Source: Rubellimicrobium rubrum (GTDB taxonomy: Bacteria > Pseudomonadota > Alphaproteobacteria > Rhodobacterales > Rhodobacteraceae). From it: DNA of 64,000 bases. The stretch lies in assembly GCF_006152115.1 (NCBI RefSeq), contig NZ_VDFU01000006.1:124001-188000 (forward strand). Reading direction: 5' to 3'. This document shows, piece after piece, positions 56,584-64,000 of this stretch. The notes under the pieces were generated by a model, which searched no databases, was not told the DNA's origin, and was given only the letters and a program-made list of their open reading frames with translations. Within the stretch, counting starts at the first letter, position 1; the number at the start of each line of letters is the position of its first letter. A program made the translations under genes and the position numbers.

Positions 56584-57246
56584 ATGACGACCGCGATGAA
56601 GAAACAAGAGTTGAGGCATGTTGCCGTAGCGGTCCTGGACGCCAATCCCATCCTGGGCGAGGCGATGGTTCAGCATTTCAGTTCGAGCAAGTACTTCGGA
56701 CGCGATGATGTCGTCAGCCTGACTTGGGACAGGGCGCGCGATCTGGCGCATATTCGTCCATCCATCCTTGTCTTGGATCCGTCCCAGTCGCCAAGTGGCC
56801 TTGAAGATCTGGTCTCCGAACTGAGGTCGAGCGTGCCCGGCCTCCAACTGGTGGCGTATTCCTCGGCGCCGTCCGTGGATCTGGCCCGGACCTGCGTGAA
56901 CCTCGGATTCCGCGCGTTCGTTCCGAAAAGCGCTGAAAGTACCCAGTTGACCGGTGCGCTGACAGTCGTGGCCAATGGGGGAATGTATGTGGACCGGCAG
57001 TTCGTCGAGTGCCTGCTGCCGTCCTCGGCTCCGGCCGAGCCGCCGACGATGACCCAGCTGAGTCAACGGGAGGAAGCGATCCTCCGGCGCATCTCGCTCG
57101 GTCTCAGCCACAAGCAAATCGCGACCGAACTGGGTCTGAGCCATAAGACGGTGGATACCTATCGTGCACGGGGCATGCGCAAGCTTGGCCTTGCCGACAG
57201 GGGCGAACTGGTTCGCTATGCGCTGAAGCAGGGCTGGCTCGAGTAG
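56584..57246 (+). CDS. LuxR-type response regulator-like protein (copy 2)
   Basis: A 220-residue paralogue of the preceding regulator, ending alike (RYALKQGWLE versus QYALRNNWLG). The receiver is better preserved: D19, D65 in ILVLDPSQS and K115 in FVPKSAES. The GerE helix-turn-helix is intact (LSQREEAILRRISLGLSHKQIA). GGAGGAG precedes ATG 56584. No histidine kinase adjoins. The terminator at 57280 follows, so it is probably transcribed apart from algD. Confidence 0.87.
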   Translation: MTTAMKKQELRHVAVAVLDANPILGEAMVQHFSSSKYFGRDDVVSLTWDRARDLAHIRPSILVLDPSQSPSGLEDLVSELRSSVPGLQLVAYSSAPSVDLARTCVNLGFRAFVPKSAESTQLTGALTVVANGGMYVDRQFVECLLPSSAPAEPPTMTQLSQREEAILRRISLGLSHKQIATELGLSHKTVDTYRARGMRKLGLADRGELVRYALKQGWLE

Positions 57247-57279
57247 TTCGCTCCATCACTCACGATGACCGATGCTGAA

Positions 57280-57310
57280 GGGGGCGTGGCCGAGAGGCTG
57301 CGCCTCCTTT
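57280..57310 (+). terminator. Hairpin terminator after the second LuxR-type regulator
   Basis: A long stem made of GGGGGCG/CGCCTCC, two G-T wobbles and GCC/GGC around a GAGA tetraloop, followed by TTT. Part of it looks like the 5' end of a serine tRNA, but the hairpin explains the bases fully. Confidence 0.6.
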
Positions 57311-57545
57311 GTCATTCCAATGTGGACCGCTCGGTAGATCGGCCGCACTCACGGGCTGCGACACCTGACAGGGCATGTAGGGCAAAATCCTTCACAGCGC
57401 GGGAGTCGGAGGACAGCGCAGTAGGGATGATCCTTTCTGGCTGATCGCCTTCCCCGACTGATGGAGGTGCCAACGTCGGCCTAGAACCTGTGACAACTCC
57501 GGGGCCATTCTGCGGCCTCCTTGTGTTTTCGCGAAAGGGAACTTC

Positions 57546-58862
57546 ATGGCGAGAATTAGTGTGTTCGGGATCGGGTATGTCGGCGTGGTCTCGGCCGCAT
57601 GCCTGGCTCGCGATGGTCACGAGGTGGTCGCTGTCGATCTCGACCGCGAGAAGGTCCGGGCGATCAACGAGGGGCGTTCGCCCATCGTGGAGAAAGGACT
57701 GGACGAACTGCTCGCGGGCGTCGTGTCCGAGGGGCGGCTGCGTGCGACCACGGATGCGGCCGAAGCCATCGCTGCGACGGACGCGTCCTTTGTATGCGTC
57801 GGCACCCCAAGCGCACCCGACGGCTCGGTCGGCCTCGTCTTCGTGAAGGGCGTCTGCGAGTCCATCGGCAAGGCTGTGGCCGCCAAGGGCAGCTACCATT
57901 CGGTGATCATCCGCTCGACGATCGTGCCGGGGACGATGGTGAACACCTGCATTCCGGTCCTCGAAGCAGCATCCGGCCTCAAGGCAGGCGAAGGCTTCGG
58001 CGTCGGCTACTTCCCCGAGTTCCTCCGCGAGAGCACTGCGATCGAGGATTACTACGATCCGGGCCTGATCGTGTACGGCGCCCTGGATGATCGTACCGCC
58101 GAGGTTCTCAGGTCGCTGAACGATCATCTGCCCTGCGAGTCGCACCTCGTGGACCTCTCGACAGCCGAGATGGTCAAATACACGTCGAACTCCTGGCGCG
58201 CCGTGAAGATCACCTTCGCGAACGAGATCGGCAACATCGCCAAGGCCTGCGGGCTCGATGGGCAACTCGTGATGCGGATGCTCTGCAGCGACCACAAGGT
58301 TGCGATGTCGCCCGCTTTCCTTCGCCCCGGGTTCGCGTTCGGCGGCTCCTGTCTTCCTAAGGACGTCCGCGCCTTGCGCGCCTTGGCCGCTGACAAGGAC
58401 ACTCCCGCACCGCTTCTGGGCGCCGTGCTGGAAGCGAACGAGATGCAGATCTCTCGCGCCGAGCAGATGATTGAAGCTTCGGGCATGAAGAGCGTTGGCC
58501 TTGTCGGCATCAGCTTCAAGCCGGGCACGGACGACCTGCGGGAGAGCCCACTTGCCGACCTGGCCGCCCGCCTGATCGACAACGGCAAGGATGTCAGGGT
58601 CTATGACCCTTACGTGTCGGTGGCGTTCCAGAACCCGGCCGCTGCGAACCGCGGCAACGATGTGGTTCCTGATCTCGACATGCGGATGGCGGACAGCATC
58701 GACGACCTGATCGCGTCCACGGAGATCCTCATCGTCGGCAACTCCTACGAGGAAGCCCGAGAGCCGCTTTTGAGCGCCGTGGGCACGCGGCCGATCGTGG
58801 ACCTGACCCGGCTCGACCGGACCGTCCGGTCGAACGGCTCCTACCAAGGGATCTGCTGGTAA
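57546..58862 (+). CDS. algD: GDP-mannose 6-dehydrogenase
   Basis: Oxidises GDP-mannose twice to GDP-mannuronate, the committed step of alginate-type polymer synthesis. 438 residues, nearly the length of the Pseudomonas enzyme. The Rossmann motif is GIGYVGVVSAACLARDGHEV, and the catalytic cysteine is C269 in GGSCLPKD, against C268 in Pseudomonas AlgD. The AGGGAA ribosome-binding site is good. The gene leads algD-alg8-alg44-algA-algG-like; a ~235-base leader after the upstream terminator should hold the promoter. Confidence 0.95.
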   Translation: MARISVFGIGYVGVVSAACLARDGHEVVAVDLDREKVRAINEGRSPIVEKGLDELLAGVVSEGRLRATTDAAEAIAATDASFVCVGTPSAPDGSVGLVFVKGVCESIGKAVAAKGSYHSVIIRSTIVPGTMVNTCIPVLEAASGLKAGEGFGVGYFPEFLRESTAIEDYYDPGLIVYGALDDRTAEVLRSLNDHLPCESHLVDLSTAEMVKYTSNSWRAVKITFANEIGNIAKACGLDGQLVMRMLCSDHKVAMSPAFLRPGFAFGGSCLPKDVRALRALAADKDTPAPLLGAVLEANEMQISRAEQMIEASGMKSVGLVGISFKPGTDDLRESPLADLAARLIDNGKDVRVYDPYVSVAFQNPAAANRGNDVVPDLDMRMADSIDDLIASTEILIVGNSYEEAREPLLSAVGTRPIVDLTRLDRTVRSNGSYQGICW

Positions 58863-58866
58863 CCGC

Positions 58867-60330
58867 ATGCTGGGGCACGCCGCCTACCTCCTGTCCATGA
58901 TCGCGCTGGCCGCTGCCGTCGGGCGGCGGACTGCGGACGAACTGGGCACCCTCCTCATCGTGGTGGGGGTGCTTGGCCTGTGGCGGTACAGCTGGGCCGC
59001 GATCAACTTCGCACGAGCGGCGATCTATCTGCGCTGGGCCTACCCGCGACAGCGGGCCGAGGCCGAGCGCGCCTACCGTGCACGGCCAATCCCGGCGCAT
59101 GCCTTCTTCCTGGTGACGACCTACAAGATCGAGCCCGGCATCACGACGCGTGTCTACCGCTCGATCTTCGAGGCAGCCGCAGTCTCGAAAGGGGGGGCTA
59201 CCATCGTCGCGTCGGTAGTGGATGGTGCCGACCTGCGCATCATTCGCGAGCTGTTCGCTCGGATGCAGGGCAGTGCGTCCCATGTGAAGCTGGTGATCGA
59301 CCAGATCCCCGGGACGGGCAAGCGCGACGCGATCGCCCGTTCCCTGCGGATCATCGCGCGCGAGGCACCGTCCCCTCGGGACGTCCTCATCTTTGTGGAC
59401 GGCGACAGCTGCGTCCCTTTGGACATCGTGGACCGGTCTGCGCCCTTCTTCACCGATCCTCGCGTGGGCGCCCTCACGACAGACGAGACGGTCGAGATCC
59501 TCGACGCCCCTCTGTTTCGGGATTGGTTCGACCTTCGCTTCATGCAGCGGCAGGTCATGATGTGCTCCATGGCACTGAGCGGCCGCGTGCTCACGCTGAC
59601 TGGGCGCATGTCGGTCGTGCGCGCCGATCTTGCAACCCAGCCGAGCTTCATCAGCCACGTCCAGCACGACTTCATCGATCACTGGCGGCTCGGCCGCGTC
59701 AACTTCCTGACCGGCGACGACAAGTCGACCTGGTTCTGGCTTCTCAGCCGCGGCTTCCACATGACCTACCTTCCGGACGTGAAGTCGGTTTCCATGGAAA
59801 CCCAGCCTCTGCCGGGCTTCTTCGAGAGTGCATTCGCGCTCATGAAGCGCTGGTTCGGGAACATGATGCGGACCAATGGCCGTGCGGTGGCGCTCGGACC
59901 GCAGCGGATCGGGCTTTTCACCTGGTGGTCGGTGCTTGACCAGCGCGTGTCGGTCTGGACGACGCTGACCGGCCCGTGTGCTGTGCTCCTGACCACCATC
60001 CTTGTCGATCCTGTGGCACTGCCGGCCTACATCGCCTGGGTCATGTTCACGCGTTACGTGTTCTGTGCGGCCTTGTCGCTGTTTCGGCGTCCCGGCTTCC
60101 CCATCATCTATGTCCCGCTGCTGTACTTCAGCCAGGTGGCAGGAGCACTGGTGAAGAGCTCGGTGATGTTCCGGCTCGACCAGCAGAAGTGGACCCGGCA
60201 GGGATCGGGCAGTGGACGTGCGCCCAGAACCTTGGGTCAGCGGGTCCGCGCTGCGTCCTCCAACTACGTGCAACTGCTTGCCTATGGCTGGTTCGGCCTG
60301 GGCGTCCTCCTCCTTTCCGGAATCCTCTGA
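58867..60330 (+). CDS. alg8: Mannuronan synthase glycosyltransferase Alg8
   Basis: A 487-residue membrane GT2 enzyme that polymerises GDP-mannuronate into the chain. Hydrophobic helices at the N-terminus and three or more at the C-terminus flank a cytosolic catalytic domain. The latter has LIFVDGDSCVPLD for nucleotide-sugar and metal binding, TGDDKSTWFW and a KRWFGNMMRTN acceptor helix. It starts four bases after algD. Alg8 needs Alg44, encoded next. Confidence 0.92.
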   Translation: MLGHAAYLLSMIALAAAVGRRTADELGTLLIVVGVLGLWRYSWAAINFARAAIYLRWAYPRQRAEAERAYRARPIPAHAFFLVTTYKIEPGITTRVYRSIFEAAAVSKGGATIVASVVDGADLRIIRELFARMQGSASHVKLVIDQIPGTGKRDAIARSLRIIAREAPSPRDVLIFVDGDSCVPLDIVDRSAPFFTDPRVGALTTDETVEILDAPLFRDWFDLRFMQRQVMMCSMALSGRVLTLTGRMSVVRADLATQPSFISHVQHDFIDHWRLGRVNFLTGDDKSTWFWLLSRGFHMTYLPDVKSVSMETQPLPGFFESAFALMKRWFGNMMRTNGRAVALGPQRIGLFTWWSVLDQRVSVWTTLTGPCAVLLTTILVDPVALPAYIAWVMFTRYVFCAALSLFRRPGFPIIYVPLLYFSQVAGALVKSSVMFRLDQQKWTRQGSGSGRAPRTLGQRVRAASSNYVQLLAYGWFGLGVLLLSGIL

Positions 60331-60348
60331 GACCATGGGTGCCAAGAC

Positions 60349-61479
60349 ATGACGATGCGACCCGATCCACCCCTTCGCCAAGACACCCTCGGGACCTCCT
60401 CTCTTCCCGCCGGCCTCGGCGGCAATGAACATCCGCTTATCGACATCCCGTTCACGGTCTATGTTGACGGCCGCCAGTACACCGGTGCGGGCATCTCGCT
60501 GGTCGAGGCGCATGTCGTGGGGCTGGCCGATCCGGCTCTCGAGAACCAGAAGCGGCTAGTCAGGATCGCGTTCGACTTCGGCGGTTTTGCCGTATCGCTG
60601 CACCCCGAGGTCTGGATCGTCCGCGACTCTCCGCAAAGCCTCGTGCTCCGGTTCATCGACCCGACCGGCGAGCATCTTCCGCAGCTCCGCCATATACTGA
60701 ACGACTACATCTCGGGCGACATCACCTCGCTGGGTACGGTGATCCGAGCGGGGACGCTCACTTCGCCCAAGGCGGCGGGGCGGCCGACGGTTCGACGGAG
60801 CCCCTGGGCGGGTCTCAAGACCGTTCTCGGGACCATTCTCGCGCTCGTGCTGATGCTCGTGCTGCTGACAGTCGCGGCGACCCTGGTCGGCCGCCGAGTC
60901 CTCCTGACCGACCTGCCTGCGCCCGCGCAGATCGCGATCGCTGGCGAAACCCTGCGAGCAGTGGCGGACGGCCAGATCACCTATCTCGATCCGGAGGCGC
61001 CTCAGGGCGAGGTCGCCTATGCCGTCGCTTCCACCAGCGGCGAAACCCTGTCGATCGCGATGCCCTGCGACTGTCGGTCCGTGACGGTCGGCATCGCCGA
61101 AGGAAGCACGGTCCTGGCCGGGGAGCCTGTCCTGCGCCTGACGCAGGGAGAGCCGGTCACCATCGTGGAAGCGAACGTGCCGCGTCAGGATCTCTTCGCG
61201 CTGCAGCAGGCCGGCGGGGCGGAGATCCGTCTCAGTGACGGACGGACCGTATTCGGCCAGCTCGACAGCCGGACGTCGGCCGTCGATCTCGCTCCCGGTG
61301 AGGATCTGGTTCCTGTCCGTCTCATGCCGGAGGCACCTCTGTCGACCGATCTGGCAGGCCAGGCCGTGGCCCTTCGCATCCGTCGCGACGCGGGCAACCT
61401 TCTCGCCCCGGTTGCCGAAGGGTGGGCTGATGCCCGTGCCTTCCTGACCTCCCTCTGGGCTGGCGCTCGCCAGCCTTGA
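60349..61479 (+). CDS. alg44: Alg44-like polysaccharide co-polymerase
   Basis: A 376-residue protein with the Alg44 layout: an N-terminal cytosolic domain of about 150 residues, one transmembrane helix (about 163-183, VLGTILALVLMLVLLTVAATLV) and a periplasmic membrane-fusion-like domain. In Pseudomonas the N-terminal PilZ domain binds c-di-GMP and is essential. Here the RxxxR and (D/N)xSxxG motifs are not evident; the matching stretch reads GAGISLVEAHVVG. It lies between alg8 and algA. The call rests on layout and position more than on identity. Confidence 0.8.
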   Translation: MTMRPDPPLRQDTLGTSSLPAGLGGNEHPLIDIPFTVYVDGRQYTGAGISLVEAHVVGLADPALENQKRLVRIAFDFGGFAVSLHPEVWIVRDSPQSLVLRFIDPTGEHLPQLRHILNDYISGDITSLGTVIRAGTLTSPKAAGRPTVRRSPWAGLKTVLGTILALVLMLVLLTVAATLVGRRVLLTDLPAPAQIAIAGETLRAVADGQITYLDPEAPQGEVAYAVASTSGETLSIAMPCDCRSVTVGIAEGSTVLAGEPVLRLTQGEPVTIVEANVPRQDLFALQQAGGAEIRLSDGRTVFGQLDSRTSAVDLAPGEDLVPVRLMPEAPLSTDLAGQAVALRIRRDAGNLLAPVAEGWADARAFLTSLWAGARQP

Positions 61480-61520
61480 CCGCCCGACCGCCCCTGGAAG
61501 CCCGCAAGGAGACAGGCGAC

Positions 61521-62963
61521 ATGAAGTCCATCCATCCCGTGATCCTGTCCGGAGGCATGGGTTCCCGCCTCTGGCCGCTCTCGCGCGTGAAGCAGCCGAA
61601 GCAGTTCCAGCCGATCGACGGCGCGAACGGTCCGAGCTTTCTTCAGGCTACGGCGCTGCGCCATCGCGGCGACATGTTCCACGAGCCGACCATCGTCGCC
61701 AACGCTGCGCAAGTGGAGCTCATCTCGGAGCAGATGCTCGAGATCGGGTGCCATGCCCGCATCATCGGTGAGCCGGTCGGTCGGAACACGGGGCCGGCGG
61801 TCCTGGCGGCGGCCTTGCGTCTGCTGGAGACCGACCCCGAGGCGATCATGCTGATCCTGCCTTCGGACCATGTCGTGAACGGCGATCTGAACGGTGTCAT
61901 CGGGCGGGCTGGGGCGGCTGCGCGGGATGGTCACATCGTTCTGATCGGGATCGTGCCGCGCTATCCCGAGACAGGGTTCGGCTACATCACCGATGGAGGG
62001 GAACTCGAAGGGCGGCCCGGTCTTCACCGCGTCAAAGCGTTTGTCGAGAAGCCGGAGCTCGAGGTTGCGACCCGGCTTCTTTCCGAGGGTGGTTCGTACT
62101 GGGCTGCGGGGATCTCCGTAGTCCGCGCCGACCTGATCGTGAGTGAGTTCGGGCGTCTGGAACCCGCGACATTAGCCGCCGTGCGTCAGTCGCTGGACCA
62201 AGGGCGCGAGGTCGGGGGTGCGATCCTCCTTGCGGAGCTTCCCTTCTCCACGGCGCTCGACGAGCCGACCGAGCGCGCGATTTTCGAGCGTTCGCCGCAT
62301 GTGTCTTTGGCCCCGGCCAGCGTTGCATGGTCCGATGTCGGCGCCTGGACGGCGGTGCACAGCATCGGCGAAAAGAACGCTGCGGGCAACGTGCTCAGCT
62401 CCGAGGTGCTGGCCATCAACACGCGGAACTCCCTGGTGCGCGGCTGCGGCAAGCTGATCGCGGTGGTGGGCATGGATGACGTCATCGTGGTCGACACGCC
62501 GGATGCGCTGCTCGTGACCAATCACTCCAACGCCCAGTTGGTGAAGAACGCGGTCAACCAGTTGCTCAAGACGGGCCGTAGGGAAGTCGAGACGCATCTT
62601 CGCACGGGGCTGAGCCAAACCGACCTGCAGCCCGCTACGACTGGCGTGGCACGCATCGTCATCGAGTCAGGCAACCTTGGCACTGTTACCGGAACGGGGC
62701 AGGCCGGGTCCGTTGTAACCGTGGCCACCGGAACAGCCGTGCTCAAGATCGCGGGCGAGCCCGTGGGTGCCAAGGCGGGGGAGATCTTCTTCGTCCGGCC
62801 GGGCGAGACCGCCACGATCGCGAACGGCGGGACCGAGTCCCTGATACTTGTTTCAGTGGATATCGAGCCCTCGGCGGCAAAGCAGCAGCCCGCTCTGGAC
62901 GGGCTGCCCACGGGCGAGCTTGTCGATGCGTTGCAAGTCGGTCGGAGGCGCTTCGTTGCGTAA
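61521..62963 (+). CDS. algA: Mannose-1-phosphate guanylyltransferase (AlgA/ManC type) with degenerate isomerase domain
   Basis: A 480-residue protein. The pyrophosphorylase domain is intact: LSGGMGSRLWPLSR near the start, GRNTGPAVLAA, ILPSDHV and FVEKPE. It makes GDP-mannose for AlgD. The C-terminal cupin, in AlgA the phosphomannose isomerase, keeps a GTAVLKI-type strand but lacks the histidine-rich metal-binding block. The isomerase step is therefore probably done elsewhere. AAGGAG supports ATG 61521; an in-frame TTG at 61476 overlaps alg44. Confidence 0.9.
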   Translation: MKSIHPVILSGGMGSRLWPLSRVKQPKQFQPIDGANGPSFLQATALRHRGDMFHEPTIVANAAQVELISEQMLEIGCHARIIGEPVGRNTGPAVLAAALRLLETDPEAIMLILPSDHVVNGDLNGVIGRAGAAARDGHIVLIGIVPRYPETGFGYITDGGELEGRPGLHRVKAFVEKPELEVATRLLSEGGSYWAAGISVVRADLIVSEFGRLEPATLAAVRQSLDQGREVGGAILLAELPFSTALDEPTERAIFERSPHVSLAPASVAWSDVGAWTAVHSIGEKNAAGNVLSSEVLAINTRNSLVRGCGKLIAVVGMDDVIVVDTPDALLVTNHSNAQLVKNAVNQLLKTGRREVETHLRTGLSQTDLQPATTGVARIVIESGNLGTVTGTGQAGSVVTVATGTAVLKIAGEPVGAKAGEIFFVRPGETATIANGGTESLILVSVDIEPSAAKQQPALDGLPTGELVDALQVGRRRFVA

Positions 62964-64000
62964 CTCCTTGCCTCTGCTCGCGATGGCGCTCCCTGCCTGC
63001 CTTTGGGCCGGCACGGCCGCCATGGCGCAGCCTTCACCTGACGATGCGGCAGGTTGGCTGGCCGAGCGGAATCGTGCCCTCAGTCAGTTCGGCGCAGTCC
63101 TGCCACCACCGACGGCGGAAGAGACCGGGGACGACCGGGGCTTGGCACTGGTCGCAGACTCGGCGCCGCAGGTCGCGGCTTCGGACGTGCGCCTTGCCCT
63201 GACGCAGATGGCCCTGGCTGCCGGGTCAGCCGGACAGGCGGAGATCGCCGCCGCCCAACCGACCCGTGGTCCGGGCGCCATCTATCTTCGCGCCGGCGCG
63301 GCCACTCTGACCGAGCTTTTCGAGGCCACCCGCGGCACCGATCTGGAGTCGGTGCTGACGCGAGACGGGCAGCGATTCGTGGCTTCCCGGCCCATAGTCG
63401 TGGTCCAAGGGGCAACCCTACAGCTTGAACCCGGCGATGTGCTGACACTGGAAGCGAACGACGGGGCGTTCCTGCTATCCTTCGGCCATGTCGAGATGGC
63501 CGGAGCCACCGTGCGGGCCGATCCGGCGCCCTACTGGACCGAGGAAAGCTTCCGACCCTTCGTGGCGATCCTGGGGACGGGCACGCTGGACGCGTCATGG
63601 AGCGTGTTCGCCGGCCTGGGCTCGGACGTTGCCCCGTTTGCGAGCGGACTCTCGCTGGGGTCGGGCAGTCTTTTTGCGGCAACACGCAGTTCGGGGGTCC
63701 GCGACAGCCGCTTCATCGACACGCATGGCCTGTCGATCATTGGCAGCGACGGAGCCCGGGTCGTCGGCAACCGGTTCGACGGCGCCGAAGGCATAGCGAT
63801 CTCCGTGGACGACAGCGACCGGGTCGAGATCCGGGACAACGTCATCGTCGAGCCTGAAGGCCGGTTTGCCATTCGCGTGGACGGTCCTGCGACAGATGTC
63901 GAGGCGACAAACAACATCATGGTCGGGGGTCATCACGACGCCCTTCGTGTCGCGGCGGGCGCTTCGGCCGTGGACCTTTACGGAAACGTCATCGCCGATT
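62956..64000 (+). CDS. algG: AlgG-like mannuronan C5-epimerase (3' end beyond window)
   Basis: 348 residues of an exported right-handed beta-helix protein are visible, and the frame is open at the edge. TTG at 62956 inside the end of algA gives MRNSLPLLAMALPACLWAG and a signal peptide ending AMAQ, with GGAGG seven bases upstream; ATG 62983 would cut that peptide. After a Pro-rich linker come RPFVAILGTGTLDASWS, then beta-helix turns (GLSIIGSDGARVVGNRF, VEIRDNVIVEP). AlgG turns mannuronate into guluronate in the polymer. The catalytic DPHD-type region lies further on and cannot be checked. Confidence 0.78.
   Translation, partial: MRNSLPLLAMALPACLWAGTAAMAQPSPDDAAGWLAERNRALSQFGAVLPPPTAEETGDDRGLALVADSAPQVAASDVRLALTQMALAAGSAGQAEIAAAQPTRGPGAIYLRAGAATLTELFEATRGTDLESVLTRDGQRFVASRPIVVVQGATLQLEPGDVLTLEANDGAFLLSFGHVEMAGATVRADPAPYWTEESFRPFVAILGTGTLDASWSVFAGLGSDVAPFASGLSLGSGSLFAATRSSGVRDSRFIDTHGLSIIGSDGARVVGNRFDGAEGIAISVDDSDRVEIRDNVIVEPEGRFAIRVDGPATDVEATNNIMVGGHHDALRVAAGASAVDLYGNVIAD

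Noticed and set aside
57280-57310. Sequence like the 5' end of a serine tRNA
   Set aside because: No anticodon arm, T arm or acceptor match follows within 90 bases. The bases form a terminator hairpin instead.
57312-60513. Two long minus-strand frames (518 and 594 codons) opposite algD and alg8
   Set aside because: They mirror strongly recognised genes on the plus strand, have Arg/His/Asp-rich low-complexity translations and no family features. They are shadows of high-GC codon use.
1-64000. Mobile elements, CRISPR arrays, integrases and attachment sites
   Set aside because: No transposase or integrase protein, no regularly spaced repeats and no duplicated tRNA ends were seen. The lysis pair at 16-17 kb is phage-like but fits a GTA, not a prophage.
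62956-64000. Reading the last gene as a generic pectate lyase-type beta-helix protein
   Set aside because: The beta-helix alone would allow it, but the position after algA, the signal peptide and the RPFVAILGTGTL block favour an AlgG-type epimerase.

Overview
The window is high-GC, gene-dense chromosomal DNA of an alphaproteobacterium, most likely a Rhodobacterales/Rhodobacteraceae member. The evidence for this is gene content: a gene-transfer-agent (GTA) type holin and endolysin pair, a DUF1127 small protein, a GTTC-N7-GTTC LexA box before imuA-imuB-dnaE2, an Anbu proteasome-like subunit, and many tightly overlapping stop/start pairs. No rRNA, tRNA, insertion sequence, integrase or CRISPR array was found. 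The only RNA gene suggested is a 6S RNA candidate behind zapA.

Layout, left part (1-25 kb), mostly housekeeping. It starts with the end of a LysR regulator, a CBS protein coupled to coaD, a DUF1127 protein, and a coupled pair of cell-wall enzymes (L,D-transpeptidase and extensin-like peptidase). Then come gap, DoxX, tkt, a coiled-coil protein with zapA, grxD/bolA, purL, a LysR regulator, murI, DUF2171 and argC. Next is a cytochrome c maturation run (ccmE, ccmF, ccmH) interrupted by a GTA-type endolysin/holin pair. gltX-gltA and comEC follow.

Middle part (25-48 kb), accessory metabolism and stress. A hexuronate pair (uxuA and a short-chain dehydrogenase) lies opposite a cupin gene. An Anbu/phosphoesterase pair follows. 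The SOS mutasome imuA-imuB-dnaE2 has a perfect LexA box. A D-xylose regulon consists of a divergent ROK repressor and xylF-xylH-xylG-xylB-xylA. After it come a polar amino acid ABC transporter and an ArnT-like glycosyltransferase coupled to a GT2 enzyme.

Right part (48-64 kb), cell envelope and iron. A four-gene imelysin / di-heme oxidoreductase / imelysin / DUF1513 operon looks like an iron-acquisition module. Then come a Tat-exported L,D-transpeptidase, a poorly coding stretch of about 1 kb, and two paralogous LuxR-type regulators with receiver-like N-termini. The regulators precede an alginate-type polysaccharide operon, algD-alg8-alg44-algA-algG-like, which runs off the right edge. This operon is the most unusual part. 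Its Alg44 lacks recognisable c-di-GMP binding motifs, its AlgA has lost the histidine-rich metal site of the isomerase domain, and the AlgG-like gene starts at TTG inside the end of algA.

All functions are read from sequence motifs and gene order. No database search was run.
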